The translations under genes were made by a program, and so were the position numbers. Positions 28,071-36,558 of a stretch of 64,000 nucleotides of DNA are shown here, in pieces. The notes beneath the pieces were generated by a model. That model saw only the letters and a program-made list of their open reading frames with translations, did not search any database and was not told the DNA's origin. How positions within the stretch are numbered: the stretch's first letter is position 1; each line of letters starts with the position of its first letter. Origin of the DNA: JBPRGH01 sp051418055 (lineage in GTDB: Bacteria; Bacteroidota; Bacteroidia; Cytophagales; Cyclobacteriaceae); NCBI GenBank assembly GCA_051418055.1, contig JBPRGH010000141.1, positions 32,065 to 96,064 on the forward strand. Reading direction: 5' to 3'.

Positions 28071-28598
28071 ATGCAACTGCACGGAAAAACGTTCCATCCA
28101 TTCATTTCTTCTTCTGATATAGATCATCGTATCCAACAGATTGGAGAGCAGATAAATGAGGAATATTCACAGAAAAAACCATTATTTATAGCTGTCTTAA
28201 ACGGAGCCTTCATGTTTGCCGCAGACCTTATGAAGCAGGTGAAGATAGACTGCGAAATCTCTTTTATTAAGGTGTCCTCTTATGAGGATATGCATAGTAC
28301 AGGGAACATTAAGCAGCTGATTGGACTTAATGAAAATATCCTTGGACGTGATATAATAATAATTGAAGACATTGTAGATAGCGGAAGGACAATTGCTAAA
28401 ATAATGGAAGAGTTTAAGGATCTTGGTGCTCAAAGTATCGAAGTGGTAACATTGCTGCGAAAGCCATCATCAAAAAATATTAATACTCCAATTAAATATA
28501 TTGGCTTTGATATTCCTGATCAGTTTGTTGTTGGATATGGACTGGACTACGATGGATTAGGAAGAAATTTTGCTGATATCTATCAATATATTGATTAA
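28071..28598 (+). CDS. hpt: Hypoxanthine phosphoribosyltransferase
   Basis: 175 residues. The PRPP loop IIIEDIVDSGRTIAKI is near 102-117, and FVVGYGLDYDGLGRN is the C-terminal purine-site motif. It salvages hypoxanthine and guanine to IMP and GMP. It sits 24 bases before adk, so purine salvage and adenylate balance are co-transcribed. Confidence 0.95.
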   Translation: MQLHGKTFHPFISSSDIDHRIQQIGEQINEEYSQKKPLFIAVLNGAFMFAADLMKQVKIDCEISFIKVSSYEDMHSTGNIKQLIGLNENILGRDIIIIEDIVDSGRTIAKIMEEFKDLGAQSIEVVTLLRKPSSKNINTPIKYIGFDIPDQFVVGYGLDYDGLGRNFADIYQYID

Positions 28599-28622
28599 AT
28601 TTGAGACTTTAAAATTTAACCT

Positions 28623-29198
28623 ATGCTCAATATTGTGTTGTTTGGCCCTCCTGGTGCAGGTAAAGGGACCCAAAGTGCTAATTTGATTCAAAAATATAAT
28701 CTCAATCATATATCTACCGGTGATCTTTTTAGAAAACATTTAAGTGAAGGGACTGAGCTGGGAAAGCTTGCTCAGCAATATATGAATGATGGCTATCTGG
28801 TGCCGGATAAAGTGGTGATAGGAATGGTAGAAGATCATTTAAACCAGCATGAAGATGTGAATGGCTATATTTTTGATGGTTTTCCACGTACTGTGGCGCA
28901 GGCAGAAGCCCTGGATAGGGTGCTTGAAAAAAGAAATACACCCATAAAATTAATGACAGCACTTGAGGTCCCTGAAGAGGAGCTGAAGAAGAGGTTACTT
29001 GAGCGCGGGAAAATTTCCGGCCGTGCCGATGATCAAAATGAAGAAAAGATCAATAACCGCATTCATGTATATATTAATGAAACAATGCCGGTCGCAGCTT
29101 ATTATAAGAAGCAGGATAAATTTGTAGCTGTTAATGGGGTTGGAAATATTAATGATATTTTCAACAAACTGTGTGGCGAAATAGAACGTGTAGCTTAA
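28623..29198 (+). CDS. adk: Adenylate kinase (short form)
   Basis: 191 residues. P-loop GPPGAGKGTQ at 7-16; FDGFPRT for AMP binding; the LID is the short non-zinc type (GRADDQNEEKINNR). It interconverts AMP, ADP and ATP. obgE starts three bases after the stop. Confidence 0.97.
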   Translation: MLNIVLFGPPGAGKGTQSANLIQKYNLNHISTGDLFRKHLSEGTELGKLAQQYMNDGYLVPDKVVIGMVEDHLNQHEDVNGYIFDGFPRTVAQAEALDRVLEKRNTPIKLMTALEVPEEELKKRLLERGKISGRADDQNEEKINNRIHVYINETMPVAAYYKKQDKFVAVNGVGNINDIFNKLCGEIERVA

Positions 29199-29201
29199 CC
29201 T

Positions 29202-30194
29202 GTGGCGTCTTCTAACTTTATAGATTATGTAAAATTCTGTGCCCGCTCAGGCGCGGGTGGAGCTGGGTCTGCCCATTTTCGAAGGGAGAAGTATGTTGAA
29301 AAAGGTGGCCCTGATGGGGGTAACGGAGGCCGAGGTGGTCATATAATCCTTAAAGGTAATACCCAGCTTTGGACGCTTCTGCATTTGAAGTTCAAAAAAC
29401 ATGTTATTGCTGAGAATGGCAAGCCCGGTGAAGGGGGTGACCGTTCAGGGGCTCAGGGAAATGATCAGGTCCTTGAAGTTCCTTTAGGCACTGTTGCCCG
29501 TAATGCGGAAACCGGTGAAAAGGTTTTTGAAATAACTGAAGACGGTGAGGAAAAAGTGCTTTTGGAAGGTGGCCGTGGTGGTTTGGGCAATTCAAATTTT
29601 AAATCACCGACTAACCAGGCACCACATTATGCGCAGCCCGGAGAACCGGGTGGTGAGGAATGGTTTATCCTCGAGCTTAAAATACTTGCTGACGTAGGGC
29701 TCGTTGGTTTTCCAAATGCAGGAAAATCTACTTTGCTTTCTGTTGTGTCAGCTGCCAAACCTGAAATTGCTGATTATCCTTTTACAACACTTACTCCTAA
29801 CCTTGGAGTGGTACCCTATCGGGAAGATCGCTCATTTGTAATGGCAGATATTCCGGGAATTATTGAAGGTGCAGCCGGAGGAAAAGGTCTTGGTATTCGC
29901 TTTTTGCGGCATATTGAGCGAAATGCCCTATTACTATTCCTTATACCTGCAGATGCAGATGATATAGTAGAAACATATCAGATCCTGCTACACGAGCTGG
30001 AACAGTATAATCCCGAACTGCTGGATAAAAAACGAATTTTAGCTATTTCAAAATCTGATATGCTCGACGAAGAGCTGATGAAGGAGATGGAGGCAACACT
30101 GCCGGAAAATATCCCTTATGTCTTCATTTCTTCTATCACTCAATTCAATATTACAAAGTTAAAAGACATGATCTGGCATAGTCTTAACGAATAA
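29202..30194 (+). CDS. obgE: Obg family GTPase
   Basis: 330 residues from a GTG start. A glycine-rich OBG fold (about 1-158, with GGPDGGNGGRGG) precedes the G domain: GFPNAGKST at 168-176, DIPGIIEGA (switch II) and SKSD. It is a ribosome-assembly and stringent-response GTPase. The variable C-terminal domain of some Obg proteins is absent, as is usual here. Confidence 0.96.
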   Translation: MASSNFIDYVKFCARSGAGGAGSAHFRREKYVEKGGPDGGNGGRGGHIILKGNTQLWTLLHLKFKKHVIAENGKPGEGGDRSGAQGNDQVLEVPLGTVARNAETGEKVFEITEDGEEKVLLEGGRGGLGNSNFKSPTNQAPHYAQPGEPGGEEWFILELKILADVGLVGFPNAGKSTLLSVVSAAKPEIADYPFTTLTPNLGVVPYREDRSFVMADIPGIIEGAAGGKGLGIRFLRHIERNALLLFLIPADADDIVETYQILLHELEQYNPELLDKKRILAISKSDMLDEELMKEMEATLPENIPYVFISSITQFNITKLKDMIWHSLNE

Positions 30195-30203
30195 TACTGT
30201 CAA

Positions 30204-30237
30204 ATTGACACTTCAACATTAATTGGCAATAAATTTG
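30204..30237 (+). promoter_or_regulatory. Promoter of grpE-dnaJ
   Basis: TAAATTTG at 30230-30237 is a full -7 match. ATTG at 30204-30207 could be the -33 element with a 22-base spacer. It separates the heat-shock pair from obgE. Confidence 0.5.
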
Positions 30238-30270
30238 TCGTTAAAAGGGTGCTGAATTAATGGGAGAATT

Positions 30271-30855
30271 ATGACTAATAAAACAGATAATAATCACGAA
30301 GATCAAGAGCTGAAGGTAGAATCTCCGAACAATGCTGAAATGCCGGCTGATGAAAAGCAGGTAGAGGAGCAGCTGGATGATAATCCGAAGGATGAAAAAG
30401 AAGCTGAAATTGAACGCCTTCAATCTGAATTAAGTGAAGCAAAAGATAAATATTTAAGGCTTTATTCTGAATTTGAGAATTTCCGTCGCCGTTCTGCAAA
30501 AGAACGCCTGGATCTTGTGCAGTCTGCAAACCAGGAGCTTGTGAGAGACCTTTTGCCGGTTTTGGATGATTTTGAAAGAGCAAGTCAGTCTTTGAAAGAG
30601 GATACAGATGCTGCTACGATTAAAGAAGGAATGGAGCTGATATCAAATAAATTCAGAAAGAGCCTTGAACAAAAAGGGGTAAAACCAATGGAGAACAAAC
30701 CAGGAATGGATTTTGACCCTGACATTCATGAAGCTATTACACAAATTCCGGCACCAAAAGATGAGCTTAAAGGAAAAGTAGTAGATGTTATTGAAAAAGG
30801 ATATTATTTAAATGATAAAGTAATACGCTTTGCCAAAGTAGTTATTGGTAGTTAA
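30271..30855 (+). CDS. grpE: Nucleotide exchange factor GrpE
   Basis: 194 residues. An acidic disordered N-terminus (1-50) and a long coiled coil (about 45-100, with YLRLYSEFENFRRRS) precede the C-terminal beta domain (FDPDIHEAITQIP, VIEKGYYLNDKVIRFAKVVI). It drives ADP release from DnaK. It lies 27 bases before dnaJ; dnaK itself is not in the window. Confidence 0.96.
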   Translation: MTNKTDNNHEDQELKVESPNNAEMPADEKQVEEQLDDNPKDEKEAEIERLQSELSEAKDKYLRLYSEFENFRRRSAKERLDLVQSANQELVRDLLPVLDDFERASQSLKEDTDAATIKEGMELISNKFRKSLEQKGVKPMENKPGMDFDPDIHEAITQIPAPKDELKGKVVDVIEKGYYLNDKVIRFAKVVIGS

Positions 30856-30882
30856 GTGAGGCGTTTGAAGCTGAAATAAATT

Positions 30883-31995
30883 ATGGCAAAAAGAGATTAC
30901 TACGAAGTATTAGGAGTTGAAAAATCTGCATCACCGGAGGAGATAAAAAAAGCTTACCGAAAAGTGGCTATAAAATATCATCCGGATAAAAACCCGGATA
31001 ATCCTGAGGCAGAAGAAATGTTTAAAGAAGCTGCCGAGGCTTATGAGGTACTTAAAGATCCTCAGAAAAAACAGCGTTATGATCAATTTGGCCATGCCGG
31101 AATGAATGGCGGCGGCTTTGGTGGTGGCGGCATGTCAATGGATGATATCTTCTCACAATTCGGAGATATTTTTGGCGGCGGCGGCGGAAGCCCTTTTGAA
31201 AGTTTCTTTGGTGGCGGTGGTCGCAGGAGGCAAAGAAGAGGATCAAACCTTCGTATCAAGTTAAAGCTGACGCTTGATGAAATGGCTCATGGCGTCGAGA
31301 AAAAAATAAAAGTAAACCGGCTGGTAAGAGCAGAAGGGGTAACTTTTAAAACATGTCCACATTGCCAGGGTACAGGTCAGGTGAGAAAGGCAGTGAATAC
31401 AATGCTTGGCCAAATGGTATCTACCAGTACCTGCCCCGCATGTAATGGTAGCGGACAGTTAATTGATTCTAAACCTCCGGGAATAGACAGCTCAGGGTTG
31501 AAAGCTCAGGAGGAGGTAATCCCTATTAAAATTCCTGCGGGTGTCAGCGAAGGAATGCAGCTAAGCATGTCCGGAAAAGGTAATGAAGCACCAGGAGGTG
31601 GCCCTGCAGGTGATCTTATCATTCTTATTGAAGAGATAGAGCATAAAGAGCTAAAGCGTGATGGTAATAATATCATCTTTGATCTTTACCTGAATTTTGC
31701 TGATGCCGCACTGGGAACTTCTGTAGAAGTGCCGACAATTGAAGGTAAGGTTAAAATAAAGATCGATCCCGGTACGCAAAGCGGAAAGATCCTGCGCCTG
31801 AGAGGAAAGGGGATTAAAGATATTAATGGATACGGAAAGGGCGATCAGCTGATCCATATCAATATCTGGACACCTAAAAATGTAACTTCAGAAGAGCGTA
31901 AGATCCTGGAAGAGATGAGGGAGTCTAAAAATTTTCAGCCTAATCCCGGAGATAATGAGAAGGGATTTTTTGACAGGATGAAAGAATTCTTTTAA
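30883..31995 (+). CDS. dnaJ: Chaperone DnaJ with reduced zinc finger
   Basis: 370 residues. J domain with HPD at 33-35, a Gly/Phe-rich linker (about 70-118), then the client-binding domains. Standard DnaJ has four CxxCxGxG motifs; here only CPHCQGTG (158-165) and CPACNGSG (184-191) remain. By alignment they are motifs 2 and 3. Motifs 1 and 4 are replaced by RLVRAEGVTFK and KPPGIDSSGLK without loss of length or frame. In E. coli motifs 1+4 form zinc site I and 2+3 form site II, so exactly one site is kept. A strong terminator follows. Confidence 0.95.
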   Translation: MAKRDYYEVLGVEKSASPEEIKKAYRKVAIKYHPDKNPDNPEAEEMFKEAAEAYEVLKDPQKKQRYDQFGHAGMNGGGFGGGGMSMDDIFSQFGDIFGGGGGSPFESFFGGGGRRRQRRGSNLRIKLKLTLDEMAHGVEKKIKVNRLVRAEGVTFKTCPHCQGTGQVRKAVNTMLGQMVSTSTCPACNGSGQLIDSKPPGIDSSGLKAQEEVIPIKIPAGVSEGMQLSMSGKGNEAPGGGPAGDLIILIEEIEHKELKRDGNNIIFDLYLNFADAALGTSVEVPTIEGKVKIKIDPGTQSGKILRLRGKGIKDINGYGKGDQLIHINIWTPKNVTSEERKILEEMRESKNFQPNPGDNEKGFFDRMKEFF

Positions 31996-31996
31996 C

Positions 31997-32031
31997 AAAA
32001 AAATCCGGAAATATTACTTCCGGATTTTTTT
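31997..32031 (+). terminator. Terminator after dnaJ
   Basis: AATCCGGAA stem, short AT loop, TTCCGGATT and T-run. Confidence 0.9.
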
Positions 32032-32174
32032 ATGCTCAATTTATTGGGAGCAGATAGTTAAACTCTTGATCGTTTACGCTTCTACTTGATTAAATAAATG
32101 CTTTTTTCAAGACAATAATTGCATTTTTCTTACATCATCTGTAACATTGAGATATCTAGCCCGTAAACATTCAC

Positions 32175-33068
32175 ATGTGGAGAAGAATTTTAGCGGCCGG
32201 CTGCGCAACAATTTTATTTTTTCCGGCTATTTCTCAGGTAACCAAACAGTTTTCCGTTGAGGATAGACAGGGGATAAAGAAAATTAACTTTGATTTTAAA
32301 GTTAATGGAGGATATTGTGTATTACAAGCAAATACACAGGATGAGCTTATTAATATCTATACCAACGAAAATCTTGAAAACTATTCACACCAGTATAGTA
32401 AAAATGTAGTGAATAAGATCTGTAATGTTACCTTATCATTAACTGATGTAACGGGGGAAAGCCTGAGCCAGAAAATCAGTAATAGTATGTTTGGTAATGA
32501 AGGGAAAGCCCCGGATAAGATATGGAGGGTTAATCTTAATACTGAAAAACCCTACAGGCTGAGCCTTAATTATGGTGTTGGCGTAGCTAATATTGATCTC
32601 TCAGGTCTTGCTGTTGAAAATCTTAAAGTACATAGCGGAAATGCCGATGTAAAAATTGACTATAAGCCAAATACCTGCAATTCGGTGATCATGGATACGT
32701 TCGCCGTAAAAGTTGATCTGGGTTCTGTAGTTGTTAAACGTCTTAATCTTCATAAATCACAAACTGTTTTGGCAGACGTAGGTTTCGGTAATATGTTCCT
32801 TGATTTCTCAGATAAACCTACCATTTCAAGTTATATAAAAGGGAGTGTGGGGGCAGGTAGCTTATTGATCCACCTGCCCAATGACAATGTTCCTATAATG
32901 GTAAAAATTAAAGATTCATGGTTGTGCAGGGTCCGTTTACCTGGCAGCTTTAATAAAGTGGCTGAAAATACCTATGTAAACAGCCACTATAGTAAGGATG
33001 CTGAGAATCTTCTTACTTTTGATCTTGATGTTTCTATGGGCAACATCATATTCAAGCAAAATGATTAA
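32175..33068 (+). CDS. Secreted DUF4097-like (toast-rack fold) protein
   Basis: 297 residues with a signal peptide (1-21, ending AISQ). The body has serial beta repeats, such as LNYGVGVANIDLSGLAVENL followed by SGNADVKIDY, resembling DUF4097/toast-rack beta-solenoids. A near-consensus -7 box (TAACATTG, 32142-32149) lies upstream. Function is unknown; no anti-sigma factor gene, a common companion of the family, is nearby. Confidence 0.6.
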   Translation: MWRRILAAGCATILFFPAISQVTKQFSVEDRQGIKKINFDFKVNGGYCVLQANTQDELINIYTNENLENYSHQYSKNVVNKICNVTLSLTDVTGESLSQKISNSMFGNEGKAPDKIWRVNLNTEKPYRLSLNYGVGVANIDLSGLAVENLKVHSGNADVKIDYKPNTCNSVIMDTFAVKVDLGSVVVKRLNLHKSQTVLADVGFGNMFLDFSDKPTISSYIKGSVGAGSLLIHLPNDNVPIMVKIKDSWLCRVRLPGSFNKVAENTYVNSHYSKDAENLLTFDLDVSMGNIIFKQND

Positions 33069-33138
33069 TCATTTTACCACTGGTGGCCTCTTTCCTGTCG
33101 TCAAAGGATTTGATAAGTGAGCTTAAAACAAACTAAGA

Positions 33139-33215
33139 CGTCATTTCGACCGAAGCTCACCAGACCTAAAGCTTATATCCGTTAAAGTTATGCGCAGGGA
33201 GAAATCTTACTCCCT
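33139..33215. repeat. REP-like intergenic element (GTCATTTCGAC family)
   Basis: CGTCATTTCGACCGAAG at 33139-33155 and GGGAGAAATCTTACTCCC at 33197-33214 are the two halves of a motif that is contiguous in related copies at 60336 and 60511. About 40 unrelated bases separate them here. AGGAG-type arms (AGGGAG/CTCCCT, 33196-33201 and 33210-33215) can pair. It lies between convergent genes. Confidence 0.6.
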
Positions 33216-33303
33216 ATTAAAGCAAAACAGCTAGTTGTTCAACCAATTTCCACAAATCCTCTTCTTTCAGTTTAAATAATTTTACCGGAAAACTTCTGAT
33301 TAT

Positions 33304-33870
33304 TTATTTTATTAGAACATCTACATTTTTATATACTCGTTCTGCCTGCTGAATATGCCGTTCATTATGTGCAATAAGAAATTGAAAAACATCTCCCAAT
33401 TTTAGTTTTACCAGTTTTGATATTGAGATGGGGATTTTAATTTTATTAAGATCAGCATTCCGTGCTTTGGATAAAAGATTTAGCAGCTCTTCCTGTTGAC
33501 GAATAAATTCGGCTACTACTGTATGAGGATTAAGTTCTGTTGAAGGAACATGATTTTTAAAAGCCCTCATCTTTTTTTTACCTGTCTCGGGTTCCATCAT
33601 CCTTGTGAAGTAACTTCCAAGCCATGAGCTTTTAAAATACTCTTTTGGCTGGAATTTTTTAGCTAAACCCTTTTTAATTTCAGGCAGATAAAAATCTCCG
33701 TACCCGTTTAGGTGATCCAGGCATTGAGCCATACTCCAGCCACCATCAGAAGCTGACTTTAATAGGGTATCCTCTTCAAGATTTTGATATTTTTCAATAG
33801 CAACCTGAAGGTGCTTTTCTACTCTTTCCTCGAGGGTGTTGATTAGAATTTGTGATTTTACCTTTTTCAT
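33304..33870 (-). CDS. DinB family protein
   Basis: 188 residues, four-helix bundle pattern. WSMAQCLDHLNGYG carries the first histidine, and HNERHIQQAERV near the C-terminus supplies the second and third. These are the usual metal ligands of DinB/YfiT-like hydrolases or thiol transferases. The substrate is unknown. It lies downstream of the Crp/Fnr regulator on the same strand (66-base gap). Confidence 0.8.
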   Translation of the reverse strand: MKKVKSQILINTLEERVEKHLQVAIEKYQNLEEDTLLKSASDGGWSMAQCLDHLNGYGDFYLPEIKKGLAKKFQPKEYFKSSWLGSYFTRMMEPETGKKKMRAFKNHVPSTELNPHTVVAEFIRQQEELLNLLSKARNADLNKIKIPISISKLVKLKLGDVFQFLIAHNERHIQQAERVYKNVDVLIK

Positions 33871-33936
33871 AAACTTTTAATTTAAAGCAAAGTAAGGATA
33901 CCTTTGATTAAAGTATCTTGGTAAATACCAACATTA

Positions 33937-34521
33937 TCAAATTTTAACTTTATTGATGAGCTTACTGAAATTTGTCGGATCAATACCCAGATAATTTGCG
34001 AGATATTTATGAGGGACAAGCTGTAGTATATGAGGGCTTCGTTGTAATAAGCTTCTGAATTTATCTTCCGAAGAATAGCATTGAAGTTCTGCCATCCTTT
34101 TCATCATACCCGCTAAAGTTTCAGATAAACCTTTAACAATTATTTTCTGTATACCAGGTTTTTCATTCATTATGGCATGCAGATCAGCAGATGACATGCG
34201 TAAGAATGACGATGGGCTAAGGGTTTCATATAAATATTGAGAAGGTTTTTGAAGCATCAGGGAATCAAGGATCCCTCCAAAAGAAGGAGAATATGTAAAA
34301 ACTATAGTAGCTTCTCTCCCCTCGCTATCAAAATAATAAACTCTTTGAACACCTTCTACAACAAAATAGAGGTACTTTTCCGTGTCTCCTGAATGGGTGA
34401 TTATTTCTTTGCGTCTAGCTGAAAATGGTTTCCAAAATGATTTAAAATGCTGCCAGTCTTCATCTGAAATAGGTTGTGTAAAGGTAATCAGTTTCTTTAA
34501 TGCTGAATATGCATCTTCCAT
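33937..34521 (-). CDS. Crp/Fnr family transcription regulator
   Basis: 194 residues. A cyclic-nucleotide-binding-like jelly roll (about 20-135, with GDTEKYLYFVVEGVQRVYYFD) precedes a C-terminal winged helix (LQLVPHKYLANYLGIDPTNFSKLINKV). The FNR cysteines are absent, so it is not an iron-sulfur sensor. The ligand is unknown. It is divergent from the erythromycin-esterase-like gene, which may be a target. Confidence 0.87.
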   Translation of the reverse strand: MEDAYSALKKLITFTQPISDEDWQHFKSFWKPFSARRKEIITHSGDTEKYLYFVVEGVQRVYYFDSEGREATIVFTYSPSFGGILDSLMLQKPSQYLYETLSPSSFLRMSSADLHAIMNEKPGIQKIIVKGLSETLAGMMKRMAELQCYSSEDKFRSLLQRSPHILQLVPHKYLANYLGIDPTNFSKLINKVKI

Positions 34522-34620
34522 AAAGAAAATTTTAGTACTAATTTATTATAAATCGGCTTAGAGAGTAATAGTAAGAAAAAAATCAATAACTCTAAGCTTT
34601 TCTGTCTTGTTGGATTTATA

Positions 34621-34630
34621 AAGGAGGAGT
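34621..34630 (+). promoter_or_regulatory. Strong Shine-Dalgarno sequence
   Basis: AAGGAGGAG lies six bases before the ATG at 34636. Such complete SD sequences are rare in Bacteroidota, where most genes in this window lack one. Confidence 0.7.
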
Positions 34631-34635
34631 AAATT

Positions 34636-35934
34636 ATGGACGATAAAATAATATCATCAGATATAGAAGAAGAGATACTGCGTTTGGAAGGTGAAAGTGA
34701 TCTGGAACCTTTAATGAATAGGATAGGTGATGCAAAATATGTGTTATTAGGTGAAGCTTCGCATGGTACTCATGAATATTACACCTGGCGAACGGCTATT
34801 TCCAAAAAACTTATTCAGGAAAAAGGATTTTCTTTCATTGCTGTAGAGGGCGATTGGCCTGATTGCTATAAAATTAATCGCTGGATTAAGGATTATTCGG
34901 ATACGGAAGAAAAAATTTCGGATGTGCTGGGAAGCTTTAAAAGGTGGCCAACCTGGATGTGGGCTAACTGGGAAATTGCGGCTCTGGCAGAGTGGATGAG
35001 AGAACATAATCAAAATTTGGCTCCTGAAAAAAAGATTGGCTTTTATGGTTTGGATGTTTATAGCATGTGGGAATCTCTGGAGATAATTATGGAATACCTG
35101 GAAAAGGAAGATCCTGAAACCGCTAAAATTGCCCGCAATGCAATTGAATGCCTTGAGCCCTATGAGCGGGAAGATTCTTTTTCATCAGCTTTACAGTCAC
35201 TTGACCCGTCCTGCAAAGATGAAATGGTGAAATTATTGTCGAAGGTACGTCAAAAGGCTCCGCAATATGATAGTGATCGTGAAGCAGGTTTAAATGCCGA
35301 ATTAAATACATTGGTCGCTGCCAATGCTGAGAAGTACTACAGGGCCCAAACATCTTTCGGACAGTCTTCCTGGAATGTACGCGACCTGCATATGGTTGAG
35401 TCGTTAAATTCTATAATGAAATTTCATGATGCGGATGCCAAAGTAATCATCTGGGAACATAACACGCATATTGGGGATGCCCGTTATACAGATATGGCCG
35501 ATGATGGCCTCTATAATGTGGGTCAATTGGTAAGAGAGCAGCATGATAAAGATGATGTGGTATTGGTTGGGTTCGGCTCTTATGAAGGATCTGTAATAGC
35601 CGGTAAAAACTGGGAAGCACCAATGCAGAAGATGAATGTACCGCAGGCAATCAAGCATAGCGTTGAGGACCTGTTACATAAAATATCTTCGGAAGATAAG
35701 CTGCTAATATTTGAGGAAGGCTCGGAATTGAAACAGCAGTTCGATGAATGGCTGGGCCATCGGGCAATTGGAGTGGTTTATCATCCCGATCGTGAGCGTG
35801 GTAATTATGTGCCAACGAAGCTTTCTTCACGATATGATGCCTTTTTATACCTGGATAAAACGAGTGCGCTACATCCGTTGCACCTGAAGCCGGATGGAGA
35901 TAAAACACCGGAGACATATCCTTTCGGACATTAA
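34636..35934 (+). CDS. Erythromycin esterase family protein
   Basis: 432 residues. LLGEASHGTHEYYTWR near 34-49 and EGDWPDCYKINRW near 75-87 match the erythromycin-esterase/succinoglycan-associated family, with the conserved histidine and glutamate of its active site. Many members are not macrolide esterases and have unknown substrates, so resistance should not be assumed. It meets yjjX tail to tail with a one-base gap. Confidence 0.85.
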   Translation: MDDKIISSDIEEEILRLEGESDLEPLMNRIGDAKYVLLGEASHGTHEYYTWRTAISKKLIQEKGFSFIAVEGDWPDCYKINRWIKDYSDTEEKISDVLGSFKRWPTWMWANWEIAALAEWMREHNQNLAPEKKIGFYGLDVYSMWESLEIIMEYLEKEDPETAKIARNAIECLEPYEREDSFSSALQSLDPSCKDEMVKLLSKVRQKAPQYDSDREAGLNAELNTLVAANAEKYYRAQTSFGQSSWNVRDLHMVESLNSIMKFHDADAKVIIWEHNTHIGDARYTDMADDGLYNVGQLVREQHDKDDVVLVGFGSYEGSVIAGKNWEAPMQKMNVPQAIKHSVEDLLHKISSEDKLLIFEEGSELKQQFDEWLGHRAIGVVYHPDRERGNYVPTKLSSRYDAFLYLDKTSALHPLHLKPDGDKTPETYPFGH

Positions 35935-35935
35935 T

Positions 35936-36463
35936 CTAATATAGGTTTAGGTTTTTAAATGGAATAAGAGCAAGTACTACTGCTTCAGAATAATAATGTG
36001 TCCTGTCAATCACATTATCGGTCAGCAAGCCCACAGCACCATTTTTCTGCTTGGAGTTAGAATGTCCAAAAACAATATCATCCGCTTCGCCTAATTCTTT
36101 GCCCTCGTTTATGAGTTGAATGACCTTTTTTGGCAGAAAGAAAGTAGCGGTCCTTGCTTTTCCCTCAAGATTTTCAGATTTTATCACTACCCAGGCAAAA
36201 GCTTCCATTTCTGATCCTGCACGATCAATGCCTCCTTCTATGCCGATCCAAAAATCAGCATCAGGAAATTTCTTTTTAGCGTTTGAAGCACGGTTTCCGG
36301 CACCTTCTAAAGTTTCTGCATTAGTCATTGGCTGATCCTGCACACCAGAAGGAACGGAGACTCCTTCAAATGAAAATTCTTCTCCCGAAAGCATTTTTTC
36401 AAAAGCTATTTTGGCTGCATTAATTTTTACCGGATTCTTTGAAGCAATTATTACTTTCTTCAT
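35936..36463 (-). CDS. yjjX: Inosine/xanthosine triphosphatase (YjjX/DUF84)
   Basis: 175 residues. VIIASKNPVKINAAKIAFEK at the N-terminus and WIGIEGGIDR near 91-100 match the YjjX family, which hydrolyses ITP/XTP to keep damaged purines out of nucleic acid. Confidence 0.88.
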   Translation of the reverse strand: MKKVIIASKNPVKINAAKIAFEKMLSGEEFSFEGVSVPSGVQDQPMTNAETLEGAGNRASNAKKKFPDADFWIGIEGGIDRAGSEMEAFAWVVIKSENLEGKARTATFFLPKKVIQLINEGKELGEADDIVFGHSNSKQKNGAVGLLTDNVIDRTHYYSEAVVLALIPFKNLNLY

Positions 36464-36485
36464 AATTTTTAATTACTTGTACCCG

Positions 36486-36517
36486 CAGGCATGCCGCACA
36501 ATCCCTCTTGGATCTCC
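36486..36517. repeat. Dispersed repeat copy A (CATGCCGCACA)
   Basis: CAGGCATGCCGCACAATCCC and the following CTCTTGGATCTCC match the segment at 49997-50029 with few differences. It lies between yjjX and the MATE gene, next to a heptad array. Confidence 0.65.
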
Positions 36518-36530
36518 GCTGCGCTACGAT

Positions 36531-36558
36531 TTCTTAATTCTTAATTCTTAATTCTTTA
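36531..36558. repeat. Period-7 array (TTCTTAA x3 plus one)
   Basis: Three exact TTCTTAA units and a TTCTTTA. They encode the last residues and stop codon of the minus-strand MATE gene (LRIKN-stop). Confidence 0.8.

Noticed and set aside
34636..35934. Macrolide resistance gene
   Set aside because: The family is broad and mostly uncharacterised; nothing here shows macrolide esterase activity or mobility.
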